NCBI GenBank assembly: GCA_938005265.1
Contig: CALLOA010000045.1
Span: 1-36,454, forward strand
Direction: 5' to 3'
From: an uncultured Granulosicoccaceae bacterium
GTDB taxonomy: Bacteria > Pseudomonadota > Gammaproteobacteria > Granulosicoccales > Granulosicoccaceae
Length of the DNA stretch: 36,454 bases
Part shown: positions 9,200 to 18,500 of the stretch, piece by piece
Layout: every line of letters starts with the position of its first letter
Position numbering within the stretch: the stretch's first letter is position 1
The notes under the pieces: model-generated
Database searches by the model: none
Told to the model about the DNA's origin: nothing
The model's input: the letters and a program-made list of their open reading frames with translations, nothing else
Program-made: the position numbers and the translations under genes

Positions 9200-9805
9200 T
9201 CAGGTTATCCCCTTGGGTTTAGCAGGTACATTTTTCCAGCGCACGGAGCGCCGTCTTGCGCCCTTGCCGGGTTTGTAGCCTGACGAGCTACCGGCCTGGT
9301 TGGCCAAATTGCGGAAAGAGCCGCGCGAATGACAATGACACAAGGCTACAGCCAAAGCATCTGCTGCATCTGCCTGCGGCAGTTCGGAAAGCCCCAGTAA
9401 TTGCACCATCATTCGACCCACTTGCTCTTTACTGGCGGCACCACTACCGACCACCGCCTGTTTAATGGTTCGAGGTGTGTATTCTGACACCGGAAGCGAA
9501 CGGGTAACTACAGCCGCTATGGCTGCACCTCGCGCATGACCGAGCTTCAGTGCTGAAGATACACTTTTACTGAGGAAAACCTGCTCGATGGCAATTTCAT
9601 CAGGCTGGTGACGCTCCAGCAGTTCAACAATGTGATTGTGCAGGCGACCCAGACGCAGATTAAAGTCATCAACAGGTCCTTCGGCATCGGAACGTTTCAA
9701 TGACCAATGACCGTGATCCAGATGGAAACTACGAACACCATCAGTGCGTAGCAGACCAAATCCAGTAATGACTGAACCAGGATCAATGCCCAGTACGGTG
9801 ATCAC
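9200..9805 (-). CDS. ruvC: Crossover junction endodeoxyribonuclease RuvC
   Basis: 201-aa resolvase that cuts Holliday junctions. The four catalytic acidic residues are visible: Asp8 (GIDPGS), Glu74 (IEQVF), Asp146 and Asp149 (ADAADALAVALCH). E. coli RuvC is 173 aa. The extra length is a basic C-terminal tail (residues about 161-201, with YKPGKGARRRSVRWK) that could add DNA contacts. The start codon is GTG at 9805, 15 nt after the yebC stop, with only a weak ribosome site. Confidence 0.97.
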   Translation of the reverse strand: MITVLGIDPGSVITGFGLLRTDGVRSFHLDHGHWSLKRSDAEGPVDDFNLRLGRLHNHIVELLERHQPDEIAIEQVFLSKSVSSALKLGHARGAAIAAVVTRSLPVSEYTPRTIKQAVVGSGAASKEQVGRMMVQLLGLSELPQADAADALAVALCHCHSRGSFRNLANQAGSSSGYKPGKGARRRSVRWKNVPAKPKGIT

Positions 9806-9820
9806 AAGCCGTGACCACGG

Positions 9821-10555
9821 TTACGTGTACGCTTCAGCGGGAATATCGGCATTGGTGTAGACATTCTGTACGTCGTCGAGATCTTCAAGCGCATCGGTCA
9901 ATTTCATCAGCTTTTCGGCCTGTTCGACATCGAGTTTCACTTCGGTTGACGCACGCATGGTGACTTCCGCATGCGCAGGCTCAAATCCACCCTCCACCAA
10001 CGCCGTTTTCAGATCGACGAAATTTTCTTCTGAGGTCACGACTTCTATGGAATCTTCATCCGCCTGCACATCATCCGCTCCGGCTTCCAGCGCAACTTCC
10101 ATAATTGCGTCCTCATTGGCGTCACCGGGATAATTGATCAGACCGACTTTTTCAAAAAGATAGGCAACCGAGCCAACAGCACCCAGATTGCCACCGTGTT
10201 TACTGAAGGCATGTTTGACTTCGGAGACCGTGCGATTGCGATTGTCGGTCATGGTGTCGACCATAATCGCGACACCATTGACACCATAGCCTTCGTAACG
10301 GTTTTCCTCATACTGAACATCTTCGAGCTCCCCTGCTCCCTTTTTGACAGCACGCTCTATCGTGTCCTTTGCCATATTGCCACTGAGCGCTTTATCAATG
10401 GCCAGCCGCAATCGCGGGTTGGATGAAGGGTCCGAGCCCCCCATCTTGGCAGCTACATTTATTTCACGGATAAGCTTGGTAAAAAGTTTGCCGCGCTTGG
10501 CATCCTGGGCACCTTTACGATGCTGGATATTGGCCCATTTACTGTGACCTGCCAT
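9821..10555 (-). CDS. yebC: YebC/TACO1-family protein
   Basis: 244 aa with the family N-terminus MAGHSKWANIQHRKGAQDAKRGK and the motif YEGYGVNGVAIMVDTMTDNRNRT. YebC proteins are described both as transcriptional regulators and, more recently, as translation factors that relieve ribosome stalling at proline stretches. In many gammaproteobacteria yebC lies between nudB and ruvC, as here, apart from the inserted hydrolase gene. A GAGG sequence lies upstream of the ATG. A 6-bp hairpin (GCATCA-ACAC-TGATGC, 10596-10611) lies in the 120-nt gap before it. Confidence 0.95.
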   Translation of the reverse strand: MAGHSKWANIQHRKGAQDAKRGKLFTKLIREINVAAKMGGSDPSSNPRLRLAIDKALSGNMAKDTIERAVKKGAGELEDVQYEENRYEGYGVNGVAIMVDTMTDNRNRTVSEVKHAFSKHGGNLGAVGSVAYLFEKVGLINYPGDANEDAIMEVALEAGADDVQADEDSIEVVTSEENFVDLKTALVEGGFEPAHAEVTMRASTEVKLDVEQAEKLMKLTDALEDLDDVQNVYTNADIPAEAYT

Positions 10556-10675
10556 GGAAGTGTTGACCTCTGAAGTGACTGGATGTTTTGCGCCCGCATC
10601 AACACTGATGCCAACGCCGGTTGTAGCCCGATTCTAGCATTTAAGCCGCCTACTTACAGAACCTGGCTGTTCGCA

Positions 10676-11416
10676 TCAGTTACCTTGTTCGTCCGGATCG
10701 CTTGAATCCGCTGAAAACCGGCCCTGACAAATAAATTCATCGATCCGCGTGCAGCAGCGACGTGAAAACAGCAGGCTGGCATGCGTCAGAGGCAAACTGA
10801 CGTGGTGGGTTGACGGCCGGCCGGCAGCCCGGGTTTCAGAAAAACGCACCAACCCGTCCCCGCTTGCAGTATCTCGTTGCAACAGCTTTGATAGCAATGA
10901 CTTGCTGGTACCAGTGATAAAACCTGAATTTTCCGGTATATCAGCTTCCGCCATACCACGGGCCAAGCCCTGTTCAAGACTTTTTCCGAGGATGGGTTTC
11001 CAGAAGAAACCTGCCGACCCTTGCACCAAATGGACAGCGAGTTGCGCACCTGCCAGTGGACTTGCGATAAAAAGACACGATCTAACCCGCTCAGGTAACT
11101 GCGCTGAGCCGTCTGCCAACCCAAGCTTCTTGAAAAGGGTTAACAAAACAATGCCACCAAAACTATGGGCAACAAGGTGCAGCTCCTCGGAATCAATGGC
11201 TTCAAGGTGCTGGTGCAGATCAGTCGCGGCTGATTTCGCGCCAGTGAGCGGGTAGTGACGCGAAAAAACCGACACTGAGTAACCTTTTTTGCGCAAGCGC
11301 GTGGCCATCAGCTGCATCACTACAGCGGGCGAATATAATCCGGCCACCAACACGATGTGACGCCCGTTCCGACTGTTTGCCGGGCCATGTCGGGGAGAGC
11401 TGTCTGTTGCTGTCAA
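10676..11416 (-). CDS. Alpha/beta hydrolase (lipase-like)
   Basis: 246-aa serine hydrolase of unknown substrate. The first strand and oxyanion region is HIVLVAGLYSPAVVMQ. The nucleophile elbow is AHSFGG with Ser85. A plausible triad is completed by Asp187 (SGDGLV) and His212 (LTHASLL). The wording resembles PGAP1/lipase-type alpha/beta hydrolases. No signal peptide is seen, so it is probably cytoplasmic. It starts 10 nt after the nudB stop and is followed by yebC, so it is inserted in the otherwise standard aspS-nudB-yebC order. Confidence 0.8.
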   Translation of the reverse strand: MTATDSSPRHGPANSRNGRHIVLVAGLYSPAVVMQLMATRLRKKGYSVSVFSRHYPLTGAKSAATDLHQHLEAIDSEELHLVAHSFGGIVLLTLFKKLGLADGSAQLPERVRSCLFIASPLAGAQLAVHLVQGSAGFFWKPILGKSLEQGLARGMAEADIPENSGFITGTSKSLLSKLLQRDTASGDGLVRFSETRAAGRPSTHHVSLPLTHASLLFSRRCCTRIDEFICQGRFSADSSDPDEQGN

Positions 11417-11426
11417 GACAGTTGCC

Positions 11427-11891
11427 TCACTTCAAACGCGGCTCCACGAATTGCTTAACCGCCTCACGATTAGTTGCCGACCACAATTGTTGTAAGGCCT
11501 CCGGCAGCTTTAGCCATCGGTAATCGAGATGTTCATCCGGCTGCAACAAGACAGGGACGGCCTGCGGCAGTTCAGCCAGAAAAACATGTTCGCGGTTGTG
11601 CGTTGTGCCAGGCTCATAACGGCAACGCCATTGGGGCCTTATTTCAAACATTGCACTGTATTGGCAATCCAGCAGAGGCAGATCTTTCAAACCGGTTTCT
11701 TCATAGAGTTCCCGTGCAGCGGTTTCAGCAGGCTCCTCACCGGCTTCCATGGAGCCAGTCACCGATTGCCAGAAATCCGCATCATCAGCCCGCTGAAGTA
11801 ATAAAAGCTCAGCCTCAAGCGTGTATACGACAACTAATACGGATTCAGGGCGCTTCAGCGGTTTGTCGCGCAGCTTCTGCCCCTCAGCCAT
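11427..11891 (-). CDS. nudB: Dihydroneopterin triphosphate diphosphatase NudB
   Basis: 154-aa Nudix hydrolase that removes pyrophosphate from dihydroneopterin triphosphate in folate synthesis. The complete Nudix box spans residues 46-68 (G-x5-E-x7-REL-x-EE-x-GL). The C-terminal part has the family stretch EHVFLAELPQAVPVLLQPDEHLDYRWL. Its place directly after aspS is the usual location of nudB in gammaproteobacteria, which favours NudB over other Nudix families. GAGG lies about 11 nt before the ATG. Confidence 0.92.
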   Translation of the reverse strand: MAEGQKLRDKPLKRPESVLVVVYTLEAELLLLQRADDADFWQSVTGSMEAGEEPAETAARELYEETGLKDLPLLDCQYSAMFEIRPQWRCRYEPGTTHNREHVFLAELPQAVPVLLQPDEHLDYRWLKLPEALQQLWSATNREAVKQFVEPRLK

Positions 11892-11946
11892 CGGTCACAT
11901 TGCCTCAATTAAATGTACGTATTGCCTTCAAGTGCAATCGGCCAAC

Positions 11947-13731
11947 CTAGGCGGGCTCGGGTTTCGCCTGTTTGCGATGACGCAAGGCCAGTTCGCGCAT
12001 TTGCCGCTCCGAGACATTGCCGGGCGCACTGGTCAGCAAGCAACTGGCCGATTGAGTTTTCGGGAAGGCCATGACATCACGAATCGAGCTGGTATCGGTC
12101 ATCAGCATCACCAGTCTGTCCATACCGAAAGCAATTCCGCCGTGCGGTGGCGCTCCGTATTTAAGGGCATTCAGCAGAAATCCAAATTTCTCTTCCGCTT
12201 CCTGTTCATCAATGCCCAGCACCTCAAGCGCTGCCTGCTGTAACTCGCGGTCATGAATACGGATGGAACCTCCACCTAACTCAGTACCATTGAGGACCAT
12301 ATCGTAGGCTCTGGACAGTGCACTACCCGGATTCGCCTTTAGTTCAGCGGGATCACTGGTTGACGGTGCGGTAAACGGGTGGTGTATCGCCTGCCAGCGC
12401 TTATCGCGTTTGTCGTATTCGAACATGGGGAAATCAACCACCCACAGCGGCTGCCAACCCTCAGACACCAGCTTCATATCTTTGGCAACTTCCAGACGCA
12501 ATGCGCCCAGGGCGTCATTAACTACCGATTCGGTATCAGCACCAAAGAAGATCAAATCACCATCTTTGGCACCGGTACGCTGGATAATTTGTTCAAGCAC
12601 CGCCTGATCAAAAAATTTCACTATGGGTGACTGCAGGCCATCTGGCAGCGAATTTACCGAGTTGCACTTGATATAAGCCAGCCCTTTGGCACCGTAGCGG
12701 CCAACAAATTCGGTATAGCCGTCGATTTCCTTGCGTGTCAGCGCGTTACCACCCGGCACGCAAAGAGCTGCTACCCGGCCATCATCATTATTGGCGGGAC
12801 CGGAAAACACTTTAAAGTCGACTGATGTCATCAGATCCGACATTTCTGTCAGTTCCATTGCGACACGCAGGTCAGGTTTATCAGAGCCGTATCGTTTCAT
12901 GGCTTCAGCATAGGGCATGCGCGGAAACGGATCGGGCAGTTCAATATCCAGCTGATTGGCAAACAGCTTGCGCACCATGTTTTCAGTCATCTGCATGATG
13001 TCTTCTTCAGTGACAAATGCCATCTCGATATCCAGCTGAGAGAATTCCGGCTGGCGATCTGCACGCAGATCTTCATCACGAAAACAACGGGCTATCTGGT
13101 AATAACGATCCATGCCACCCATCATCAAAAGCTGCTTGAATAACTGCGGCGATTGCGGCAAGGCAAAAAAACTGCCTGCGTGTGTACGACTCGGTACCAG
13201 GTAATCCCTGGCGCCCTCAGGTGTCGCACGCGTCAGTACCGGAGTTTCAACATCTACGAAGTCCTGTTCGTCCAGGTGACGTCGCAGCTCACCGATAATA
13301 CTGGCGCGTTTTCTCATGCGCTGCTGCATGTCATCGCGTCGCAGATCAACGTAGCGATAACGCATACGGTTCTCCTCACTGACATCCGTGTCATCAAGCT
13401 GGAATGGTGGTGTGTCAGCCCGATTCAGTATTTCAAGATCAGTGGCCAGTACCTCCACTTCGCCGGTGGGCATTTCAGGGTTAATCGTGCCTTCCGGTCG
13501 ATGCCGCACGCGACCTGTGACACGCAGCACAAATTCATTTCTCAGCTGTTCGGCCATGGCAAAAATTTCGGCGCGATCGGGATCGAACACTATCTGTACA
13601 AGACCTGTGTGATCACGCAAATCAACGAAGATCACGCCACCATGATCCCGGCGGCGATGCACCCATCCACAAAATACAATGTCAGAATCAAGATGTTCGG
13701 TTGTCACTACACCGCAAAGGTGAGTTCGCAT
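11947..13731 (-). CDS. aspS: Aspartyl-tRNA synthetase, probably non-discriminating
   Basis: Class II synthetase of the bacterial type: an N-terminal OB anticodon-binding domain, the catalytic core, and an inserted GAD domain (about residues 300-410). The frame extends upstream to an ATG at 13767, but the ATG at 13731 gives the conserved start MRTHLCG and has GGA seven bases upstream, so it is preferred (594 aa). The OB domain has RRRDHGG (His30) and RPEG (Gly81). In Pseudomonas aeruginosa AspRS the equivalent His31 and Gly82 are determinants of relaxed tRNA specificity, while E. coli has Leu and Lys there. This suggests an enzyme that also charges tRNA-Asn, with GatCAB amidation elsewhere in the genome. 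Confidence 0.96.
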   Translation of the reverse strand: MRTHLCGVVTTEHLDSDIVFCGWVHRRRDHGGVIFVDLRDHTGLVQIVFDPDRAEIFAMAEQLRNEFVLRVTGRVRHRPEGTINPEMPTGEVEVLATDLEILNRADTPPFQLDDTDVSEENRMRYRYVDLRRDDMQQRMRKRASIIGELRRHLDEQDFVDVETPVLTRATPEGARDYLVPSRTHAGSFFALPQSPQLFKQLLMMGGMDRYYQIARCFRDEDLRADRQPEFSQLDIEMAFVTEEDIMQMTENMVRKLFANQLDIELPDPFPRMPYAEAMKRYGSDKPDLRVAMELTEMSDLMTSVDFKVFSGPANNDDGRVAALCVPGGNALTRKEIDGYTEFVGRYGAKGLAYIKCNSVNSLPDGLQSPIVKFFDQAVLEQIIQRTGAKDGDLIFFGADTESVVNDALGALRLEVAKDMKLVSEGWQPLWVVDFPMFEYDKRDKRWQAIHHPFTAPSTSDPAELKANPGSALSRAYDMVLNGTELGGGSIRIHDRELQQAALEVLGIDEQEAEEKFGFLLNALKYGAPPHGGIAFGMDRLVMLMTDTSSIRDVMAFPKTQSASCLLTSAPGNVSERQMRELALRHRKQAKPEPA

Positions 13732-14249
13732 AGTGTTTTCCATTTTCCAGTTAAATACCGGTGTCAATTCAATGTCCAGACCCCGTGGGCCTGGTCTTGT
13801 TAAGTGTTACTTATATGCTTCAGGGGCGGACTTTGCCTACTGGTAGCCGGATATTTGCCGCTTCCGCTGTAGCGAAATCACAGGCTATGCTTCAAAAAGA
13901 CTTGTAGGCGGGGGCTCCTGGCAACCCGCCAACCGCGGGTCGAAACTATCGACAGCCCATCGACCACAGGGCGAAACTTTCGGCAACCCGTCCGCAAAAA
14001 GAGTACTGCAGGGAGTCAAAACAGGTATTTCGGGGGAGTCCGAAAAGCGTAAGCCGACCACATGACGTAATTGTAGATAGTTCTCCGAAGCATAACCATA
14101 GATAATGTCGCGTCACAGTAACGATTCGCACAGAAACACAGCCTGAAAAGCTATTGGCGGTAAAGAACGACAACGTCCCTGAAAAGCTGAAAGCTTCCGC
14201 GAACCACAATAATCGATTCATCGAGAACAGATAAAAGAGACCATCAGCT
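13732..14249. other. 518-nt divergent intergenic region with clustered hairpins
   Basis: It separates aspS (minus) from the adenosine kinase gene (plus). A minus-strand frame of 105 codons (14263-13946) exists but has no family signature and is rejected. Four to five short perfect stems cluster at 13907-14045: GGCGGG/CCCGCC (13907-13912 with 13925-13930), ACCCGC/GCGGGT (13924-13929 with 13935-13940), GTCGA/TCGAC (13939-13953), CGAA/TTCG (13972-13982) and TTTCGG/CCGAAA (14028-14045). A degenerate 24-bp direct repeat (about 19 of 24 identical) is seen at 13938 and 13969. An 11-bp direct repeat CCTGAAAAGCT occurs at 14142 and 14178. Confidence 0.5.
13776..13794. other. Hairpin in the aspS 5' leader
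   Basis: CCAG-A-CCC / GGG-C-CTGG forms a seven-pair stem with one A-C mismatch and a 3-nt loop. It lies 45-63 nt upstream of the aspS ATG and may be part of its untranslated leader. A role is not evident. Confidence 0.35.
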
Positions 14250-15242
14250 ATGAAAAAATACAATGTCTACGGCGTCGGTAACGCACTGGTGGATTTCGAA
14301 TTTGAAGTAGATTCTGCACTATTCGAGGAACAGGGTATCGACAAGGGCCTGATGACGCTCATCGACGAGCAGCGCCACAATGCCCTGCTCGAACGCCTGG
14401 CGGACATATCATCGCACAAAGCCAGCGGCGGCTCGGCAGCCAACACCATAATCGCGGCTGCGCAGCTGGGCGCTGAAACTTTCTATTCCTGCAAAGTGGC
14501 GAACGACGAAACCGGCACCTTCTACATGAACGACCTGGCTGCCGCCAAAGTGGACAGTAATCTGGGCATGGATAACCGTGAAACAGGCACAACCGGCAAA
14601 TGCCTGGTCATGGTTACTCCTGATGCTGACCGCACCATGAACACGTTTCTCGGCATCACCAGCCAATTCAGCGAAAAAGAACTGGTTCCAGAGGCGATTC
14701 AGAACTCCGACTTTCTCTATATCGAAGGTTATCTGGTAGCCGAAGAAGGCGCCCGCAACGCTGCTGCCAAGGCACGTGAAATTGCTGAAGCTGCAGGCGT
14801 AAAATCAGCACTGACGCTCTCTGATCCGAATATGGTTCAGTTCTTTAAGGATGGACTGCTGCACATGGCCGGGCAGAACCTGAATATGGCTTTCAGCAAT
14901 CTTGCAGAAGCGCAATTGATGTTTGACTGCCAAAGCGTGGAAGATTGTGCGGCGGGCATGAAAACACTCGCTTCGCAATTCGCGATCACACTTGGCCCAG
15001 ATGGCGCGTTGCTGTACGACGGCAACGACACCATAACCGTATCAGCGCCCAAAGTTGAGGCCATTGACAGCAACGGCGCGGGTGATATGTTTGCCGGCTG
15101 TTTTCTGTACGGCCTGAGCAACGGCCTCGATTTCCGCCAGAGCGGTGAGCTGGCTTCTCTGGCAGCGTCAAAACTGGTCACTCAATACGGGCCAAGGCTG
15201 GATACGGCGACACTGCAAACTCTGCTTACGCAAGTGCAGTAA
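14250..15242 (+). CDS. PfkB-family carbohydrate kinase, probable adenosine kinase
   Basis: 330-aa ribokinase-fold kinase. The glycine pair motif GGSAANTI lies near residue 60 and the catalytic signature DSNGAGDMFAG near residues 273-283, with the base Asp279. The N-terminal line VYGVGNALVDFEFEVD and overall pattern match the bacterial adenosine kinase branch of PfkB enzymes, which phosphorylate adenosine to AMP and help clear the adenosine released from S-adenosylhomocysteine. The sugar or nucleoside specificity cannot be proved by reading. It is followed by a 271-nt gap and the glutamate dehydrogenase gene on the same strand. Confidence 0.85.
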   Translation: MKKYNVYGVGNALVDFEFEVDSALFEEQGIDKGLMTLIDEQRHNALLERLADISSHKASGGSAANTIIAAAQLGAETFYSCKVANDETGTFYMNDLAAAKVDSNLGMDNRETGTTGKCLVMVTPDADRTMNTFLGITSQFSEKELVPEAIQNSDFLYIEGYLVAEEGARNAAAKAREIAEAAGVKSALTLSDPNMVQFFKDGLLHMAGQNLNMAFSNLAEAQLMFDCQSVEDCAAGMKTLASQFAITLGPDGALLYDGNDTITVSAPKVEAIDSNGAGDMFAGCFLYGLSNGLDFRQSGELASLAASKLVTQYGPRLDTATLQTLLTQVQ

Positions 15243-15271
15243 AAATCTTCGTGCGGGAACTATAAAACGGC

Positions 15272-15311
15272 ACTGGCAGGCAAAACGGCAAACCATCACA
15301 GCCCTGCCAGT
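15272..15311 (+). other. Inverted repeat downstream of adenosine kinase
   Basis: ACTGGCAGG (15272-15280) pairs perfectly with CCTGCCAGT (15303-15311), with a 22-nt loop. It lies 30 nt after the stop codon. No T-run follows, so it is not a standard intrinsic terminator and may stabilise the transcript end. Confidence 0.35.
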
Positions 15312-15401
15312 ACCAGCCCGCACTACAAGTATTGGGTTAACCAGAGATAAGACGCTATAAACACTGACAAGGTTTAAATTGCCGCGAGTTTAATTCAGTG
15401 T

Positions 15402-15432
15402 TGCAGCCCTGCTGCACCTTGATGCACCTTGA
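15402..15432 (+). promoter_or_regulatory. Palindrome and tandem repeat upstream of NAD-GDH
   Basis: A perfect palindrome TGCAGC-CCT-GCTGCA (15402-15416) overlaps two adjacent copies of TGCACCTTGA (15413-15422 and 15423-15432), about 80-110 nt before the dehydrogenase start. This could be a regulator binding site. No convincing -35/-10 pair was found beside it. Confidence 0.25.
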
Positions 15433-15513
15433 ATATCGGCAATGCATGATTAACGTACAAGTTTAATCCGCGCGGCACAGCGCTGCCGCCATACAACGGC
15501 CAATAAAACTGCA

Positions 15514-18500
15514 ATGCACCAGCGAGCTACGGCGACTTCGCCATTCATAGACGGCATTCTTGCCAGCTTGCCCGAAAAAATTTCCAACGGTCAGCAGGCC
15601 CATCTGGACGAATTCATCAAGCTGTATTACCAGCAGACACCGGAAAGCGATCTGTCCATTGCCACCCCGGATGACTTTGCCGGTGCCGCCATTTCTCACT
15701 GGCAATTATTAAAAAAACGCCCCGCCGGAAAAGCCCTGGTTCATGTTTTCAATCCAAGAGTCGAACAGCATGGCTGGCAGTCGTCTCACACGGTGATCGA
15801 AATAGTCACCGATGATATGCCCCACCTGGTGAATTCCATCTCAATGGTGGTTACAGCTCACGACGCTAACATTCATCTGACAATCCACCCGGTATTGCAA
15901 GTAGCCAGAAACCCCGAAGGAACTCTGCTGAAAATTTGCCCCAAACAGGGAGACTCTGGCGAGCAGGACCACACCGCACCCAATGCCGTGCTGAAAGAAT
16001 CCGTCATTCATCTGCAAATAGATCGTCTCGTCGATGAAAATCGCCTTCTGGCACTACAAGACGGGATTGAAGCTGTCATCTTCCAGATTACCAGTGTGTT
16101 TCGTGACCGCGAGGCTCTACTACAACAGGCACCGCAGATGGCAGGCCAGATCGCAGATCAAGGCAGCCATAGCGAGTTGGACAAGACCTGCATTGATTTG
16201 CTGCAATGGCTCGACAGCACTCAGTTTCACGCTTTTGGCTCAGCAAGCTTCACAATCGATCAGACCACCGGTGCTTACACGCTGTTACCAGAAACCGCAC
16301 TTGGATTGATGCGCGGCAATGAACGTTTTCCGGGACTGGATCCACAGGCAATTCTTGGCGGCCACAAAACCCCGCAGCAAACTACGCACAAAAGCTCTAG
16401 CGGCAATCCTGAGGCTACACCTTCGCCTCTCACTATTAGCAAAAGCTCGCTACGCTCGCCGCTTAATCGCCCCGAGCCACTGGATGTCATCACAAGTCAC
16501 ACCAGCGACGGTAGGCATTTGCACTGTGTATTGGGCCTGTTCACTCAAAACATGAACACCCGGGAAACCAACTACATTCCGTTACTGCGTGAGAAGACCC
16601 AGAGCGTCATGGAGGTTGCCGGTGCTGATGAATCAACCCATGACGGCAAGTCGCTGAAGGACACACTCGAGAGTCTGCCACGTGATTTGTTGTTCCAGGC
16701 TAACCAGACCGAGATTCTTGAAATTGCCCGCGGCATAGTTGACCTTCAAGAACGCCAGCGTATAAAGCTGTTTGGCAGCTTGTCGTCCGGAGGACTTTAT
16801 TACAACTGCCTGGTCTACATACCGCGTGATAATTATGGCCGCGAGATTCGCGTGCGCATACAGAACATCCTGCTGTCTGAACTGGGTGGCCAGGATTCTG
16901 AGTTCACTGTGCGCTTCTCATCCCAGCGCACTCTGGCAAGACTGCACTTTGTAATCCACTTGGCCAATACCGCAAGCGACAGCCCTGACTGGCAAGAAAT
17001 TGAACAGCGAATTATCCAAGCCAGTATTTCCTGGGATGACCGCTTACATGATGCGCTTCTGGCAAAGTACGACGAGGACGAGGCTAACCGCCTGTTTGGC
17101 GAGTACAGCGACGCCTTCCCGTCGAATTACAAGGAAGACTATTCAGCGCAAATCGCACGTTCAGATATTAGCTTTATCGAAACACGGGTAAAGGATGATT
17201 TACCTGTAATGAGCTTCTACCGTCACATTCTTGCTGATGTTGGTACGGTAAATTTCAAACTGTTCTCGCCACTGGAACACATTGCCCTGTCGGATGTTAT
17301 TCCGGTGATCGAGAACATGGGTCTCAAGGTTGATGCCGAACACCCCTTCCTGGTGCAAAGAAAACAGGCAGCACCTGTGTGGATTCATGAATTCACCGCA
17401 CAGCATATCGACGGCCAGGATATCGATCCGGAAGCATCGAGTGAACGGATGCAACAGGCATTTGCCGAGATCTGGACAGGACGGGTTGAAAATGACGCGT
17501 TCAATCGACTGATGCTGGCCTGCGAACTGGATTGGCGGCAAGTGGTTGTATTGCGCAGCTACTGTAAATACCTGCTGCAAATCCAGTCACCCTTTTCACA
17601 AGAATATATTGTCGCAAGCCTTGTCAGCAATTCAAAAATTACACGCCAACTGGTCAATCTGTTCGAAAACCGATTTAACCCTGCTCAGCGGGACAGTGAT
17701 GCCAGTAGCAGACAGACTCAATCAGAGTCGATTGACAAGAACATAGAAGAATTACTGAGTGAAGTCGACAGCCTCGACGAAGACCGGATTCTGCGCTCCT
17801 ACCTGAATCTTATTAAAAGCACCTTGCGCACCAATCATTATTGTGTCGATGCAGCGGGACAGCGCTTACCCTATGTGTCCTTCAAACTCGATTCACAAGC
17901 TATTGCACAACTACCATTGCCACGCCCCAACGTTGAGATATTCGTTTATTCAGCTCAAGTTGAAGGCATACACTTACGCGGTGGCAAGGTTGCACGAGGT
18001 GGCCTGCGCTGGTCAGATCGTCGCGAAGATTTTCGTACCGAAGTATTGGGTTTGATGAAAGCCCAGATGGTTAAAAATGCAGTCATTGTTCCGGTTGGTT
18101 CCAAGGGAGGCTTTTATGTGAAGCGGCCGCCCGAGAGTGGAAATCGCGACGAAGTGCTTCAACAAGGTATTGAGTGCTATAAAACTTTTCTACGTGGCCT
18201 GCTTGATCTGACCGACAATTTAACAGGCGATAAAATCACGCCACCAAAAGATGTGGTGTGTTATGACGATGACGACCCCTACCTGGTTGTGGCCGCCGAC
18301 AAGGGAACCGCCACCTTTTCAGATTATGCGAATGAAATCGCGGCTGAATACGGTTTTTGGCTTGGCGATGCTTTTGCGTCGGGTGGCTCGGTCGGTTATG
18401 ACCATAAAAAAATGGGTATCACAGCGCGTGGTGCTTGGGAGTCTGTCAAAAGACACTTTCGCGAACTTGGATCAGATATACAACAAGAGCCTTTCACCGC

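Noticed and set aside
13732..13767. Longer aspS start at ATG 13767
   Set aside because: The extra 12 residues are absent from homologues, and the ATG at 13731 gives the conserved MRT-x-x-CG start with a ribosome site.
13946..14263. 105-codon minus-strand frame upstream of the adenosine kinase gene
   Set aside because: No family motif, no ribosome site, and it overlaps the kinase start. The region is better explained as structured intergenic DNA.
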